Source: Pseudorasbora parva
Lineage: Eukaryota > Chordata > Actinopteri > Cypriniformes > Gobionidae
NCBI RefSeq assembly: GCF_024679245.1
Contig: NC_090174.1
Coordinates: 21,254,524 to 21,318,523 of the forward strand
Direction of reading: 5' to 3'
Length of the DNA: 64,000 bases
Shown here: piece after piece, positions 32,990-46,115 of the stretch
Numbering within the stretch: the stretch's first letter is position 1
Layout of the letters: every line of letters starts with the position of its first letter
Program-made: the position numbers and the translations under genes
The notes under the pieces: model-generated
Database searches by the model: none
Told to the model about the DNA's origin: nothing
What the model saw: only the letters and a program-made list of their open reading frames with translations

Positions 32990-33159
32990 CAAACCTTACC
33001 AAGACGCCAGTATTCGTTTGTAATCCCCACTCATCTGTTGCAGCACAAGCCCTCACCGACTCTAGGTCAGCGAGAAGCTTCATCAGTCAGCAAACCCTCG
33101 AAAAGCTAACCACCCAACGTCAACGTTGTCCCATCGAGAGAGATCCTGCAATGGGGTGA
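32990..33159 (+). pseudogene. Retroelement aspartic protease remnant
   Basis: A short frame contains TPVFVCNP and AAQALTDSRSARSFISQQTL. This is the position of the retroviral-type protease active site, where D-S/T-G is expected. Here it reads DSR, so the invariant Gly is lost. A stop follows about 45 codons later. The protease would have processed the Gag-Pol polyprotein. Confidence 0.7.
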
Positions 33160-33277
33160 GAACTGTTTTGATCATTGAATTCATCGTCCTCGCCAAAAAG
33201 ATCCATCATCATCGTCAGTTCCTTTATTATTACCTGTCCAGTCCACCTCAGTAGAGAGTCCCGAAACTCAAGTCAAC

Positions 33278-34092
33278 GTGACCATTCCCCCAGCTTACCG
33301 GGCATTCCAGGATGTCTTCAGTAAGTGGTTGGCTACCAAACTACCTCCCCATTGGCCATGGGACTGCGCCATCGACCTCCTGCTAGTCATTGTTAACAAA
33401 TTTTCAAAATCCTTCAAACTCATCCCCTTCAAAGGTTTGCCTACCCTATTGGAAACCGCAGAGGCACTCTTCACCCAAGTCTTCCAACATTTTGGGCTTC
33501 TGGAAGACATCGTTTCCGATTCCCAATTCATCTCTGGACCGCCTTCTTCCGTCTCCTAGGGGTATCCGTCAGCCTCTCATCAGGTTACCATCCTCAGACC
33601 AATGGCCAGACTGAACGGAAGATCCAGGAGATCGGGAGATTCCTGAGGGTATACTGCCACCAGAATCAGGAGAGCTGGAGCCAGTGTCTGCCCTGGGCCG
33701 AATATGCCCAGAATTCTCTCCAGCAGTCCACCACAGGGCTCACCCCATTCCAATGTGTCCTCGGCTACCAACCACCGCTCTTCCCCTGGATGGGTGAGCC
33801 CTCGGAGGTCCCAGCGGTGGATTACTGGTTCCACCAGAGCGAGAGGGTCTGGGACTCAGCGCACATGCAACTCCAGCAGGCAGTCCGGAGACATAAGCAC
33901 CACACTGACGCCAAACGCGGACCCATGCCGCTGTACCAGCCAGGCCAGAAGGTCTGGCTTTCCACGAGAGGCATCCGTCTCCGGCTGCCCTGCCGTAAGC
34001 TGAGTCCCCGGTATATCGGACCATTCACGTTAGACAGGCAGCTGAACAAAGTAACCTACCACCTTCACCTTCCTCTGACCTATAGAATATGA
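33278..34092 (+). pseudogene. pol pseudogene: RT leader fused to integrase core and C-terminus
   Basis: The frame opens with [20 protein letters not shown] and WDCAIDLL, which normally lies just upstream of reverse transcriptase. It passes directly into integrase-like [20 protein letters not shown]. The whole of RT, RNase H and the integrase zinc domain is therefore missing, as if excised in one event. The integrase core continues with [14 protein letters not shown] frameshift near 33535 leads into [20 protein letters not shown], holding the terminal catalytic Glu, and then into [20 protein letters not shown] and [20 protein letters not shown]. The frame ends with a stop at 34090-34092. Confidence 0.88.
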
Positions 34093-34194
34093 CCTTAATT
34101 TCATGTATCACTGCTCAAGCCCTTCACTGAACCTGTCCCTTCTTCACCCACAGATCCTGGTGATGGTGCCGTGCCACCTCCTCCTACCATCGAC

Positions 34195-34445
34195 GAGGAC
34201 CCATCAGTCTACTGGGTACTGAGAGCCATCCTCGACTCGCGGTGACTGGTTCCCGGATGGAATACCTGGTAGACTGGGAGGACTACGGTCCTGAGGAGTG
34301 GAGCTGGATGTCCAGGAACAATGTGCTGGACCCTAATCTTCTCACTCAGTTTCACCAAGACCACCTTGACCGACCCACTCCTCGGGGCCGTGATAGACCC
34401 CGTCGCCGCCCGTCCCAGCCGCCAGGAGCCGCCCGTGGAGGAGGG
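34195..34445 (+). pseudogene. Chromodomain remnant at the integrase C-terminus
   Basis: An upstream frame reads [12 protein letters not shown] and stops at 34242. The next frame gives [20 protein letters not shown] and [20 protein letters not shown]. This aromatic-rich YLVDWxxYGPEExxW signature is a chromodomain, the module that steers chromovirus integration by reading histone marks. The two halves are out of frame. An Arg/Pro-rich tail leads into the purine-rich tract. Confidence 0.85.
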
Positions 34446-34450
34446 GGTAC
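34436..34450 (+). promoter_or_regulatory. Polypurine tract
   Basis: The string GGAGGAGGGGGTAC sits directly before the right LTR, the standard place for the plus-strand primer of reverse transcription. Confidence 0.7.
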
Positions 34451-34841
34451 TGTCACGCTCTCACAACCATCAGACACTGCCACGCCCACTTGTTCACATC
34501 ACCTGAATTTTGAACACCTGGGCACCATCACCAGCAACACTAATTAAGCACTCCTCACCTTCACACTCACTGTCTGGTCTTGCACCAATCCCACCATCGA
34601 CTACCTGTCCTTCCAAGAAGCCCTCACCTGTAACCATATTCGTCTTCATTGTCATCATCTTCTTCGTCTCCACCATCATCATCGTGTTCAGCTTCATCGT
34701 CCTTCGTCTGAGTGTCACCATCCCATCTAAGTATCACCTGTGTCCGTTACCTCTGATAATAAACTTTGCACTTTGCACTAGGTTTATTATAATAGATAAT
34801 AAACTTTGCACTAGGATCTGTGTCCTCATCTGTGTCTGACA
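34451..34841 (+). repeat. Right LTR
   Basis: A 391-bp LTR running from TGTCACGCTCTCACAACCAT to TGTGTCTGACA. Relative to the left LTR it lacks the MITE and has a local tandem duplication around ATAATAAACTTTGCACT (34757-34815). Several point differences separate the two LTRs, so the insertion is not recent. Confidence 0.92.
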
Positions 34842-34846
34842 ATTAG
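34842..34846 (+). repeat. Target-site duplication ATTAG (right)
   Basis: Perfect match to 31064-31068. Confidence 0.9.
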
Positions 34847-35289
34847 ACCATATATATTTTTTTACACACTTTTCTTATAATGTAGAAATGATCTCAGTCT
34901 AATACAACAGTGCACAGCTCTGATCCTGCAGTTCAGCTCCAATCATGTCTGTATAAAAGGAAGTATATTATTAGAGATGAATACTTACTGTATTACTGTC
35001 TTGCAAAACACTTTTGCAGCTATTGAAGTGCGATACAAGTACGATTAGGGCCAGGTTTGGTGGTATGGGTATAGGTTTAACATTTGGCTAAGAAGTAAAG
35101 GAAGATGTCAGCCGTGTAATTATAGATAAAAATGAATATGTATAGATGCTCTTACATGTAATTATATGGTATTTTAAATGTAAATGATGTATGTGCATAA
35201 TAAATACATTGTAATTTATTTTACAGTCCAGCTCTTACATGCACTTACAATAACTGGGTTATAACTATGTATTAACACTGAACTTCCCC
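34847..35289. other. No feature recognised
   Basis: AT-rich DNA without repeat termini or coding signal that I can identify. Confidence 0.4.
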
Positions 35290-35690
35290 ACACTGTAAAA
35301 AAATTGTGTTGGTTTTTGTTGGTTTAACTTTAAAAAATAAGTAACCTGGTTGCCTTAAAATTTTGAGTTTATTGAAATAAAAAAAAATGTTGATACAATA
35401 AGGGAAATGTGTTTAATAAATAGAAACTCAAAATATTATTGTATCTGAACCACATAAAAAAATTGATAAATCATGAAAATAGCACTATTTGGCATGTTTC
35501 ACTGCGTCATCACAAATAAAGCACACACATTTACCAAATATGTTTACAAAATCTTTTAATATTTTAATAAAGGTTGCCGAATATTAAAAAAATGTTTATT
35601 GTATGAACTCAAAATTTAAATTTCAATGAACTCAAAACTTATTTTCTAAGTAGACTAAAACAGTATTTTCTTGTAAAAAAAAAAAAAAAT
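35290..35690. mobile_element. MITE (CACTGTAAAAAA family), copy 1
   Basis: The left end reads CACTGTAAAAAAATTGTG then GTAACCTGGTTGCCTTAAAA. The interior contains TTTGGCATGTTTCACTGCGT and the right end is eroded (CAAAATTTAAATTTCAATGA). The family is palindromic, with both arms holding the AACCTGGTTGCC/GGCAACCAGGTT motif. Other copies occur at 43819-44213, 44214-44470 and 55233-55528. Confidence 0.75.
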
Positions 35691-37242
35691 GCTTCAATAA
35701 TCTTCTGTTTTCTCCAATAATCCAATAAATCCCATTTTACAGACACTTCATATTAAGTGTAGCCAGTGGTATAAATGGTATAAATATGGAATCCAGTTCA
35801 CAATTATACCCTCCTTCCTCATTATTTCACTTAACTCAAAACAAGCAGTTTTCAACATTATGTTGAAAGTTCGACATCATTTTAGAACTGAATGAAGTGG
35901 CGAGCAACTCTGATGTCTGTGTGTCATAGGAGCATGAAGAATCACTGATCAGAGAGAACACATCGGCTCCATGCAGTCTGGAACTCTGGGTAAATAACTA
36001 CAGTTCATTCATGGGAATGAAGCTTAAATAGAGTTCCACTGCTGGGACTGTGTGACACATGGCCCCATAACAGAGGTGACATTCAAGCTGCCCTATCTTA
36101 AACTTGTTTTCCCTATTGACTTTAGCTAAATTTGATTTCACTGTAATTTATGCAGTTTGACTTATTGCTCTCCGTGTATAAATAACGAATAACAGACGTC
36201 AACATACACAGTTGTCTATAAACTTTGCTAACCCCTGAGTTTTGTTATGCAAGTATAATGTTACTGCAATTCAAATGTTGTTGATGTAGTTCCCTGCTGA
36301 CATCTGAGGTCACGATACTCCTGGGAGATTTGGGCAGGGAATATGTGGTGTTATCACGAAGATTTTGATTGTTATGCTAGCCTAGCTAAATGGGATAAAT
36401 CATTTCTGCTTTGTCCAAAACACATTGTCCACGAGGAATCAATGACGAAACTTCCACTTCTGTCCTTCTTTAGTGTTATCACTTACTATGGCAAAATCAA
36501 AGATGGCCCTGTGTCACTAGATGATAAGACTGATGTCATGGTTCAAAAAAAGCACAGCATATGTGAAATGTTCTTGTTGAATTGTCTTTGAAGTCTTCTC
36601 TGTTTACTTAAGTCTCTGTTATCTAATTCGGTCTTATCACACGTGAGCAACTTTTCTCAGATATTCCTATGGTGGTGCACGTTTTCACAGGCTCCTCAAA
36701 TGACCATCAAGATGCTGGACAAACAATGTCAATTTTAGTTTTTGACACCGTTCATGTTCAGCCAGGGAGTTTGTGAAGTCTGGTGAAGGAATTCCGATGG
36801 GAAACCACAAAGGAAAATCTTTAATAAAGAATGTGGGAGGGAGTGTGACTGTGAGAAAGGTGGACGGAGACAAAAGGCTAATTTACGTTCACTAATACTG
36901 CGTAATCATTCTGTTTTACAAAATCTTCTATTGAATGTCCATGTAAAAAGCCTCTGTTTGCAATTTTCTTTCTCACCAAACACACAGGCACCTTCAGGAT
37001 AAAAGGTTCTTTAATTCTTTACTCAACTCCAATGAACTCTTTATGCAGCAAAAAAAAAAAAGAAAGAAAAGAAAACGAGAGAGTGAGAGACAAAGTACCT
37101 TTCTAGCATGAAAGAGTTCTCTAGGGAGTAAAAAAATCAAATAACGCTTAAGGCTTTATTAAATAATACTTAAAATAATGTGTCATGCATATGACTATTT
37201 CAATCTATTCTAGTGATCAAATATCTATTTTATTTTATTTTA
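35691..37242. other. No gene recognised
   Basis: A plus-strand frame of 82 codons (36343-36591) and a minus-strand frame of 62 codons (36685-36873) are not recognised. 35930-36060 and 36290-36590 are slightly GC-richer. There are short A/G-rich runs at 37045-37095. Confidence 0.4.
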
Positions 37243-37574
<332 letters not shown>

Positions 37575-37577
37575 TTA

Positions 37578-38390
37578 CACTATATTGCCAAAAGTATTGG
37601 GACACCCTTCCAAATCACTCAATTCAGGTGTTCTGATCACCCTTCATCCATATAGGTGTATAAAATCAAGCACATGGGCATGCAGCTGCTTCTACAAACA
37701 TTTGTGAAAGAATGGGTAGCTCTCAGGAGCTCAGTGAAGTCAATCATGATACTTTGATAGGTTACCACCTTTGCAATAAGTCCAATTCAAGTGTGGTACA
37801 GTGAAATGTTCTCACTATTATATTCCACTGTCAACTGTTAGGTGTACTATAACAAAGTGGAAGCAATTGGAAACAACAGCAACTCAGCAACAAAGTGGTG
37901 GCCCACATAAAATCACAGAGCAGGGTCAGCGCATGCTGAGGCACACGGCATGCAGAAGTCACCAATTTTCTGCTGAGGTTGGGCTAGCCCATTAGTTCCA
38001 GTGAAAGGAACACTTAATGCTTCAGCATACCAAAACATTTTGGACAATATCATGCTCCTATCTTTGGGGGAACAGTTTGGGGATAGCCCCTTCCTGTTCC
38101 AACATAACAGCACATCAGTGCAAAAAGCAAGGTCCGTAAAGACATGGATAAACAAGCTTGATGTGGATGAACTTGACTGGCCTGCACAGAGTCCTGACAT
38201 CAACCTGATAGAACACGACGAGTTAGATGGGTTAGAGCAGAAACTGCGAGCCAGACCTTCTTGTCCAACATCAGTGTATAACCTCACACATGCGCTTCAC
38301 GAAGAATGGTTAAAAATTCTCATGAACACACTCCTAAACATTGTGAAAAGGCTACCCAAGAGAGTTGAAGCTGTTATAGCTGCAAAGGGT
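37578..38390 (+). mobile_element. Tc1-like transposon remnant C, internally deleted
   Basis: The 5' terminus CACTATATTGCCAAAAGTAT follows TA directly after the AC microsatellite. The body matches remnant A (22333-23377) but lacks the central part between TTTTCTGCTGAGGTTGGG and CCCATTAGTTCCAGTGAAAG. The 3' terminal repeat is missing; sequence of another kind begins at about 38391. Confidence 0.82.
38001..38390 (+). pseudogene. Tc1 transposase C-terminal pseudogene
   Basis: An open frame contains MKGTLNASAYQNILDNIMLL, SPFLFQHNSTSVQKARSVKT, LDWPAQSPDINLIEHDELDG and VEAVIAAKGG, the ordered C-terminal half of a Tc1 transposase. The residue at the second catalytic site is Asn in QHNSTSV rather than Asp, and the first catalytic site was lost in the central deletion. 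IEHLW is altered to IEHDE. The frame then runs on into unrelated sequence. Upstream N-terminal remnants (FVKEWVALRSS at about 37706) carry stops. Confidence 0.85.
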
Positions 38391-39220
38391 GGGTCACTCC
38401 CGTTCCCGGACTCATTCTCCCATGATCCTCCCTGTCTCACACCTGAACTCACTTCCTCATTATCTCTCCCGCTCTCCCCCGGATTCCCTGCACCTGGTCT
38501 TCATCGTTAGTGCACCTTTTTGTTTGAACTCACTCCCCTCACTCATGGTCGGTTCTTGTTTTTGTAAGTAGCAAGTGTGTTATGTAGTTTTAATTCTCCA
38601 GCGTGTATATTCTGTTCTGAGTCTTTGTGAATTAACGAACCCGTTAGTTTTGGATGTCTTGGACTTCTCATTGCCTGACTACAACTACATGTGACAAGAC
38701 ATCCTCCACTACAATGGGTATACTTTATTGTTCCCAGGCTTCCCAAAGCACCCGCAGCTTCCTCGACAGCGGTAGACCGGTTGTGGGGCCTCCGGCAGGA
38801 CAGACTATCAATCTAGTTTCTTAATGGTTCCCTGTACGAGATAGAAGAGTGTGTGCCTCGTCCGAACCCATCAACAACATCCACGGCCGGGCCAGTTTAC
38901 CAGCAGCCGGGTGCCCCTGCCAAGGCCCTAAATTTAAGGGGGGGGGGGCTATAGGTATGTGGGTGGGGTGCATAGGGGTGGGGCTCCAGCATCATTGACG
39001 GTCCTGGCCCAGCCCAGGACTCGAGCCCCGTCCAGGATCTCAGGTCGAGTACTGGTAGTCACCAGTCTGGTACTCCTGTTGTCCTCAGGCCCGCCCAAGG
39101 CTCCGGACCCGCCATGGCCACCCCAGGATTCGGAGGTCCTAGTCCCGCCCTGGAGACCTCCAGACCCATCTGCACCTCCCCCGCACCTGAGTGGAGGTCT
39201 CCAGGGCTCTACTAATTTAC
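38391..39220 (+). mobile_element. Probable LTR-retroelement fragment (LTR plus Pro-rich leader)
   Basis: The sequence changes character abruptly after the Tc1 remnant. The first 300 bp are pyrimidine-rich and LTR-like, ending near ATGTGACA (38695). From 38760 to 39220 the DNA is GC-rich and encodes Pro-rich peptides on the plus strand (for example SSGPPKAPDPPWPPQDSEVL and PPWRPPDPSAPP), reminiscent of Pro-rich frames in cyprinid retroelements. No RT, integrase or second LTR is present, so the assignment is an inference from composition and style. Confidence 0.4.
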
Positions 39221-39224
39221 TCTA

Positions 39225-39305
39225 CTAATATGCACATTTTATAAGTACCTTTTAAGGGTACTGCCCCAGTGACAATCTGTTGTACCCATAAAGGTACAAT
39301 TTTGA
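39225..39305. repeat. Short dispersed repeat (AAAGGTACAATTTTGACA)
   Basis: The strings TAAGTACCTTTTAAGGGTAC and TAAAGGTACAATTTTGACAC match a very common fish interspersed repeat. This is a fragment without clear limits. Confidence 0.45.
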
Positions 39306-39944
39306 CACCCTTTTTCTCTGTGTGTAGGCTTGTCGGAAGGAAAGAATTGGGCCTGAATTCGTCCCGATTATGTAGTGTTTGGGTGCTTCATTCTTTTCAC
39401 TTTTAGTTTGAAAGGGCCATAACATTTTGCTAAAAAATAGATTTTTTGTTTTTAAACAAACAATCAAGCCCATCCCAACCCAGGTAAGAAAAAGGTAAAT
39501 TGTAACATAACTTTTAAAAGTAAATTTTGACAAATCTGTGGAGTTCTGCAACTCATGTGCTGCTTTTATTAAAGCCAACAAATCACAAAGTAAGACATAA
39601 AATTCTTAATGATTTGTCAAATCAACTTTTCACTCAGATTTTTATGCTGATAATATAATTTGTGATAAATTATAAATGACAATAAATACGAATGACAAAT
39701 AACATTGTCAGTCTCTTCAGTTTCAATCACTTTTAGACCCCACTGTATCAGAAAAAGATATATATGAAAACTATTGTGTGAATTTCATCTGATTTAGAGT
39801 ATCATAATATTAACGGCGTGTGCATGATCTTAATGACGTGACTGATGAGAGAAACTGCATCTGCATCGGCTCCCAGCAGAATCTGCACACTAACACAATG
39901 AACAAAGTGTTTCTGTTAGAGATGCTTTATATTTGCTGACTTAG

Positions 39945-39979
<35 letters not shown>

Positions 39980-41165
39980 TGTCTGAACTGCTCTCAGATT
40001 TGCCTCACCTGTCACCTGCTCTTTACACCATCACAGCAAACGGCTTCTCTGTGAAACAAAGAAAGCCAGCTAGAGGCAGCGAAAAGTGTTTATTATCCAA
40101 CATGATATCTCTTTTCCCAGCTTAGTTCAACTAGTTCAGCAACTGAGCCGAATTCCTCCAGAGCCTGGGAACTAAGTGGTATTAGCGGAAAATGACAACT
40201 ACCCAGCCTTTCTATTTACAGTAAACATCCAGAAGCCCGGAGATGTTTTCTCTGTGAATGTGTGTTGTGGTAGAGATAATGTCAAACTATATGTAAAACC
40301 GTGTTTGTTGTTTAAAACGGTCTCATCAGAACAGATATTGTAAAATGCAAATTCATGCAGAAAAGCATGTACCGGAGAACTTTCTCTGTGACTTAGGCTG
40401 CAACAAGATTTCTATTAAAATTGCCAGTGATGTTTCTGAATATCAAAATTAGTTTTGAGACTTTTAAAACTTTGGGACCCCTAGGGGACTGCAGCGGGGT
40501 GCCGGGGGAGTCCACAGAAAATTCACAAATGGCGAAATATCATTATATTTATGTTATCTTAAGATATCTGTAAAAAAGGATGACATATTGGTACAGACTA
40601 CCAAAATCTGCTTTTTAACTTAATCTGTACTGATAACAAATCAGAAATGGCAAAGCAGAAAGCAAAATTATGTATCAGAGTTAGTGGCCATAATAAGCCT
40701 GTCCATAAACATGGCCAATACTCATATAGACAGTGCACTGGGTCATACACAGACAAAACATCATACCACTAATAATAATAATAATAATAATCAAGTTGTT
40801 TTATGGGGAATCTCCTTTTACTGTAAATTGTTACATTTGACAGTATTTTACAGTAAAATAACATATAATGTGATGTTAATCCACTTACTTTTTTCAATAG
40901 ATATGTTCAACTTAATAAATGTAACACATTTACTTTTTTTTTTTTTATGGCAGTCCTAGTTTTAACAATCAATCTTGTTTTTGTTTATGTCTTTAAAAAG
41001 TTATTCATTGGCACTGTCACCTTTAACTGTTCACCAAAGATTTTAGTCTGTAAACACTTGAAACCATAAACGCTTATATATGTGTACATTAAGCATTAGG
41101 CTACTGTACCCTAATTGTGGGTACCAACTCAATACAGTAATTTTCTTCCAGATAAATATTTTTAG
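39306..41165. other. No gene recognised; GT and AAT tracts
   Basis: Contains a GT microsatellite (39949-39978) and an AAT trinucleotide run (about 40770-40791). No protein is recognised. Confidence 0.4.
39949..39978. repeat. (GT)n microsatellite
   Basis: A pure GT dinucleotide run. Confidence 0.95.
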
Positions 41166-41450
41166 GTAATACTTATTTTAATGGTCCCTTTTGAACATTC
41201 TGTTGACTATAAATAACTTAGCAGTTACATGTCAACTAACTCTCATTAGAATATTATGGATGTCTGCTTAATCTAATTCTTTATTGTGACGGTCCCCCAA
41301 TAAACATTCTACTGACTATAACTAACTTTGCAAGTATACATGTCAACTTATTCTACTAAACCTAACCCAACCGGTCTTCTCAAATGAGAGTAAGTAGGCG
41401 CAACATTACTTATAGTCAACTGAGTGTGTTAAGGGGTCCAATTTTATATA
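41166..41450. repeat. MITE-like repeat (GACTATAA-GTAACTT family), copy 1
   Basis: TTTAATGGTCCCTTTTGAAC, TTCTGTTGACTATAAATAAC, TACATGTCAACTAACTCTCA and TTCTACTGACTATAACTAAC recur, in the same order, at 49870-50095. It contains an internal near-duplication (the ACTATAA unit twice). A common cyprinid DNA-transposon derivative; the termini here are eroded. Confidence 0.6.
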
Positions 41451-43042
41451 TTTGCTTCAGCTTTAACTACAATGACAATATAAAAGCCAGTAACATTTAT
41501 TCCGTTGTAATGTCTTGCCCCATAGACATTGACTGTAATTTAGGCACATGATTTTTGTTTATTTTTTAAATCTAAATGACAGCATACCGCAGATGGTTTC
41601 TATAACTTTGATTTACCTTTGAACATATTTAGTTAAAGAATTGTGAACAATAACCGTTTGTGGTGTCTTCGTGCTTCTGTTCATGTGGAGTTAAAGAAGC
41701 TGTGGAAGGATATTGTGTTAGATGACAGCATCTGTGGAAGCTTTGGATAAAAGCACAAGCTAATCCATGAATGTGTTTGCTGACAGATAAGGGCGGTTGT
41801 ACGTGGAGGGCCATGTGTTCAGCCTCATTTGAAGGGCCTTGAGGAACAGCCTTGACAGGCTGAGAGATTGTCGTGGGGACAGCCAGTTGTTGTTTTTAAC
41901 ATGAGAGACAGGTGAGCAGAACTTTAGCTGAGGGCTTTAGTGCCGTCACTTAAAGTTGAACTACTTTCTATAGCCCGATAAAAAGAGTATCAAATGTTTG
42001 AGATCTATTTAGACACACATGTAATTGTGACATAAACAGAGAAGGGGTGACTGTGTTAAAGGGGGAGAAAAAAAATCAGCAATAAGGTTACTTCATTTTT
42101 TTATATACCACTCTAATGAATAAATGAATTAAAACTCTTATAGCATGAGGCTACATTGGAGAGCTTTGGATATTCTCATCTGTATAGGCTGATTTCCAGC
42201 TTGTTGATCACCGGATGAACTGCTCCTGAATAAGTATATTGTTCTCTTCAATGATAAGCTGGAAGTGGGTTGACTATAGTGCATTGACATTTAAATTTTA
42301 AATCTAAGACTGATGTTTTCCATCAATTGATTGTATCCGCAAAAAAGGAAGTTACAAAGGATGTCTGGGAAATACAATGTGGAAATACAAATACAAAATT
42401 GCATGACACACTAGTAATGAATACAACTATAGGCAGAAGCTGACGGGTCACATTTCTGGTAAAAGCTTCAGTTTACTGTCTTCAAGGGTGTGTTTGAGCA
42501 CAGTGGACCCTAAAGGCATTTGTTGTGGGGGAATCCACTGCCTGCTCTATTTAACCTTTGTTTCTGAAACCTAAGATGCATCAAGAATGTGTTCATTGTT
42601 AATTTTATTTGCAATGTTATTTCACAAGGATGTCAGCTGCCTGATGACCTGTGATTATCTGCTAAAAGTTTACATTTATTTTTAGCGTACACTTGCCTAA
42701 AATGTAACATGCATGGGCTAAAAATCACAATCATTTGACATTTAAATTACCCAGTGCAATTTTTCCCTTTTTTCCAATAGCTCTCTGCTACAAAAAAAGA
42801 CAAAAATGACAATAAAGGACCTGAACCATGAACCACCTGATCCATAAAATATCCATAAAAATGGATAGTATTAAAAATTGGAAATAAATCAATACAATAA
42901 TTTTTCTTTTGATATTTATTTTTTTACAACATGCAAATATTAAATATGATTCATTTTTACTGATTGCAACTATTGATGATTTTAATCAAATAAAACTGGC
43001 CTTTGTAACATAGTGAAGCGCACAACAAAGGAGATTCTTTAT
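41451..43042. other. No gene recognised
   Basis: AT-rich DNA; no repeat termini or recognisable proteins. Confidence 0.4.
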
Positions 43043-43046
43043 TTAA

Positions 43047-43572
43047 AGTTGGTGTATGTAGGATTGGTGGTCCAAATAGGTAGACCTACTGCCATTCAAA
43101 TTCAAAATGGTTTCCATCGCCCCCTTCTCCTCAGATTCGACGCTCACGCGGGTTAACAACATGAGAACACGCAACAGGAGCAAGCGCAATTGACGATGAA
43201 AGCCACACTGTAAGTTGATGAATCGATTTGTCCATGTTTTAATAATCTCTTGTTCATAGAGATTTTTAGATGGATGCCGAGGCTTTTTAGGTCGTGTACA
43301 GAATCTGCGATCTCTGACCCGGTTTGTTTGCTGGCTTCCATGACTGCTGCAATACACTGTTTTACACCAACTGGACTCCTGTGGTGTCGAAATACTAAAC
43401 TGGCAGCATGCATTGCACAGACCAAAACAAGACATTCAGACACGGAACACCCATTCTAAGGTATAATAATTGGTTGTAGCATTGTTTTTCTAAAAAACAC
43501 ATGTTTCCTAAATATCTGCAAACAATTCATAAAGCGTGTTTTTATTTAAGTGAAAACTTACATACAGCAACT
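43047..43572. mobile_element. TTAA-flanked MITE
   Basis: The left end AGTTGGTGTATGTAGG and the right end CTTACATACAGCAACT are imperfect inverse copies. TTAA flanks both sides (43043-43046, 43573-43576). The 130-codon minus-strand frame (43043-43435) and its neighbours lie within the element and do not resemble a transposase. A piggyBac/Kolobok-type origin is suggested by TTAA only. Confidence 0.65.
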
Positions 43573-43818
43573 TTAATCCACAAATTAAAACTAAATAAGT
43601 TTTCACAAACGGAAAACTGTACCTTTACTGTCTCCATGTACACGACAAAAACGTGAATCTGTGAAAAGGGTGACGTGATCGCGGGGTGTTTCTTGAAAAA
43701 GCGACATCTCCAACTACTGGCTTGGCATGCATAATACAGCCTTTTTAGTCATTTTCATGTTTCATTTTCATGTTTCATGTGAACAAGGATCATTTTGACA
43801 ACGTTGTCGTCTGTTTTT

Positions 43819-44213
43819 ACACTGTAAAACATTATTTAGAAAAAAAGTTACCTGGTTGCCTTAAAATTTTGAGTTAATTGAAATTACATTTTTGAGTTGA
43901 AAATGAACATTTTTTTGCGATTCGTCAACCTTTATTAAAATATTATTAAAATATTTTGTAAGCATATTGTGTAATTGTGTGTTTTATTTCTGATGACGCA
44001 GCTGAAACATGCCAAATAGTGCTATTTTCATGATTTATCAAATTTTTTATGTGGTTGGGATACAATAATATTTTGAGTTTCCATTTATTAAACAAATTTC
44101 CTTCATTGTATCAACTCAAATGTTTAATTTCAACCTCAACATTTTAAGGCAACCAGGTTACTTAGTTTCTTAAGTTAAACCAACAAAAACCAACAATATT
44201 TTTTTACAGTGTA
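43819..44213. mobile_element. MITE (CACTGTAAAAAA family), copy 2
   Basis: Both ends are present: CACTGTAAAAC near 43820 and TTTTTTTACAGTG near 44213. The inner motifs TTACCTGGTTGCCTTAAAAT and TTTAAGGCAACCAGGTTACT are inverted. This is the most complete copy in the window. Confidence 0.8.
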
Positions 44214-44470
44214 GCATATTGTTTAATTGTGTGTGTTTTATTTCTGATGACGCAGTGAAACATGCCAAATAGTGCTATTTTCATGATTTATCAAAAAATT
44301 TTAATATGGTTCAGATACAATAATATTTTGAGTTTCTATTTATTAAACAAATTTCCTTCATTGTATCAACTCAAATTTTTAATTTCAATAAACTCAAAAT
44401 TTTAAGGCAACCAGGTTACTTACTTTTTTAAGTTAAACCAACAAAAATCAACCTTTTTTTTTTTACAGTT
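44214..44470. repeat. MITE copy 3: tandem duplicate of the right half of copy 2
   Basis: The segment repeats the right half of copy 2 in the same orientation, from AGCATATTGT through GATGACGCAG, ATGCCAAATAGTGCTATTTT and the ending ACCAACAAAAATCAACC with TTTTACAG. It lacks a left arm. Confidence 0.75.
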
Positions 44471-45895
<1,425 letters not shown>

Positions 45896-46115
45896 TGGTT
45901 TCACAGACATGGCCTAGACTAAGTTAAATGAGTTAAAATAGGTCAATTAAGTAGCTTTATAAACATGCCTTAGAAAAAATATAACTGCGTGCATCTTGAG
46001 ACAAAACAATGGCATTATCATTTTAAGATATGTGTTGCTTTCAGTTATAACAGCTCAAACATGTGTTTTGGGACTAGGAACTATAGGTTTAAGCTTGGGA
46101 AATTGGGCACAAGTC
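45896..46115. repeat. Dispersed repeat (GTTTCACA-AACATGCCTTAGA family)
   Basis: CCTGGTTTCACAGACATGGC, AGTAGCTTTATAAACATGCC, GCGTGCATCTTGAGACAAAA and CAGCTCAAACATGTGTTTTG mark this copy, a relative of 26909-27110. The right terminus is decayed. Confidence 0.6.

Larger units (their letters stand above)
31069..34841 (+). mobile_element. Ty3/gypsy LTR retrotransposon (chromodomain type), defective
   Basis: Complete structural unit: two related LTRs (TGTCAC...TCTGACA), a purine-rich tract before the right LTR, and a perfect ATTAG duplication outside. The order gag, protease remnant, integrase and chromodomain is that of Ty3/gypsy chromoviruses. The internal region is only about 2.4 kb because reverse transcriptase, RNase H and the integrase N-terminus are missing, and stops and frameshifts break the remaining genes. 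A MITE occupies the left LTR. It could move only with proteins supplied in trans, if at all. Confidence 0.9.

Noticed and set aside
32893..34003. Minus-strand and third-frame ORFs over the gypsy element
   Set aside because: Only the plus-strand frames carry gag, protease, integrase and chromodomain motifs in order.
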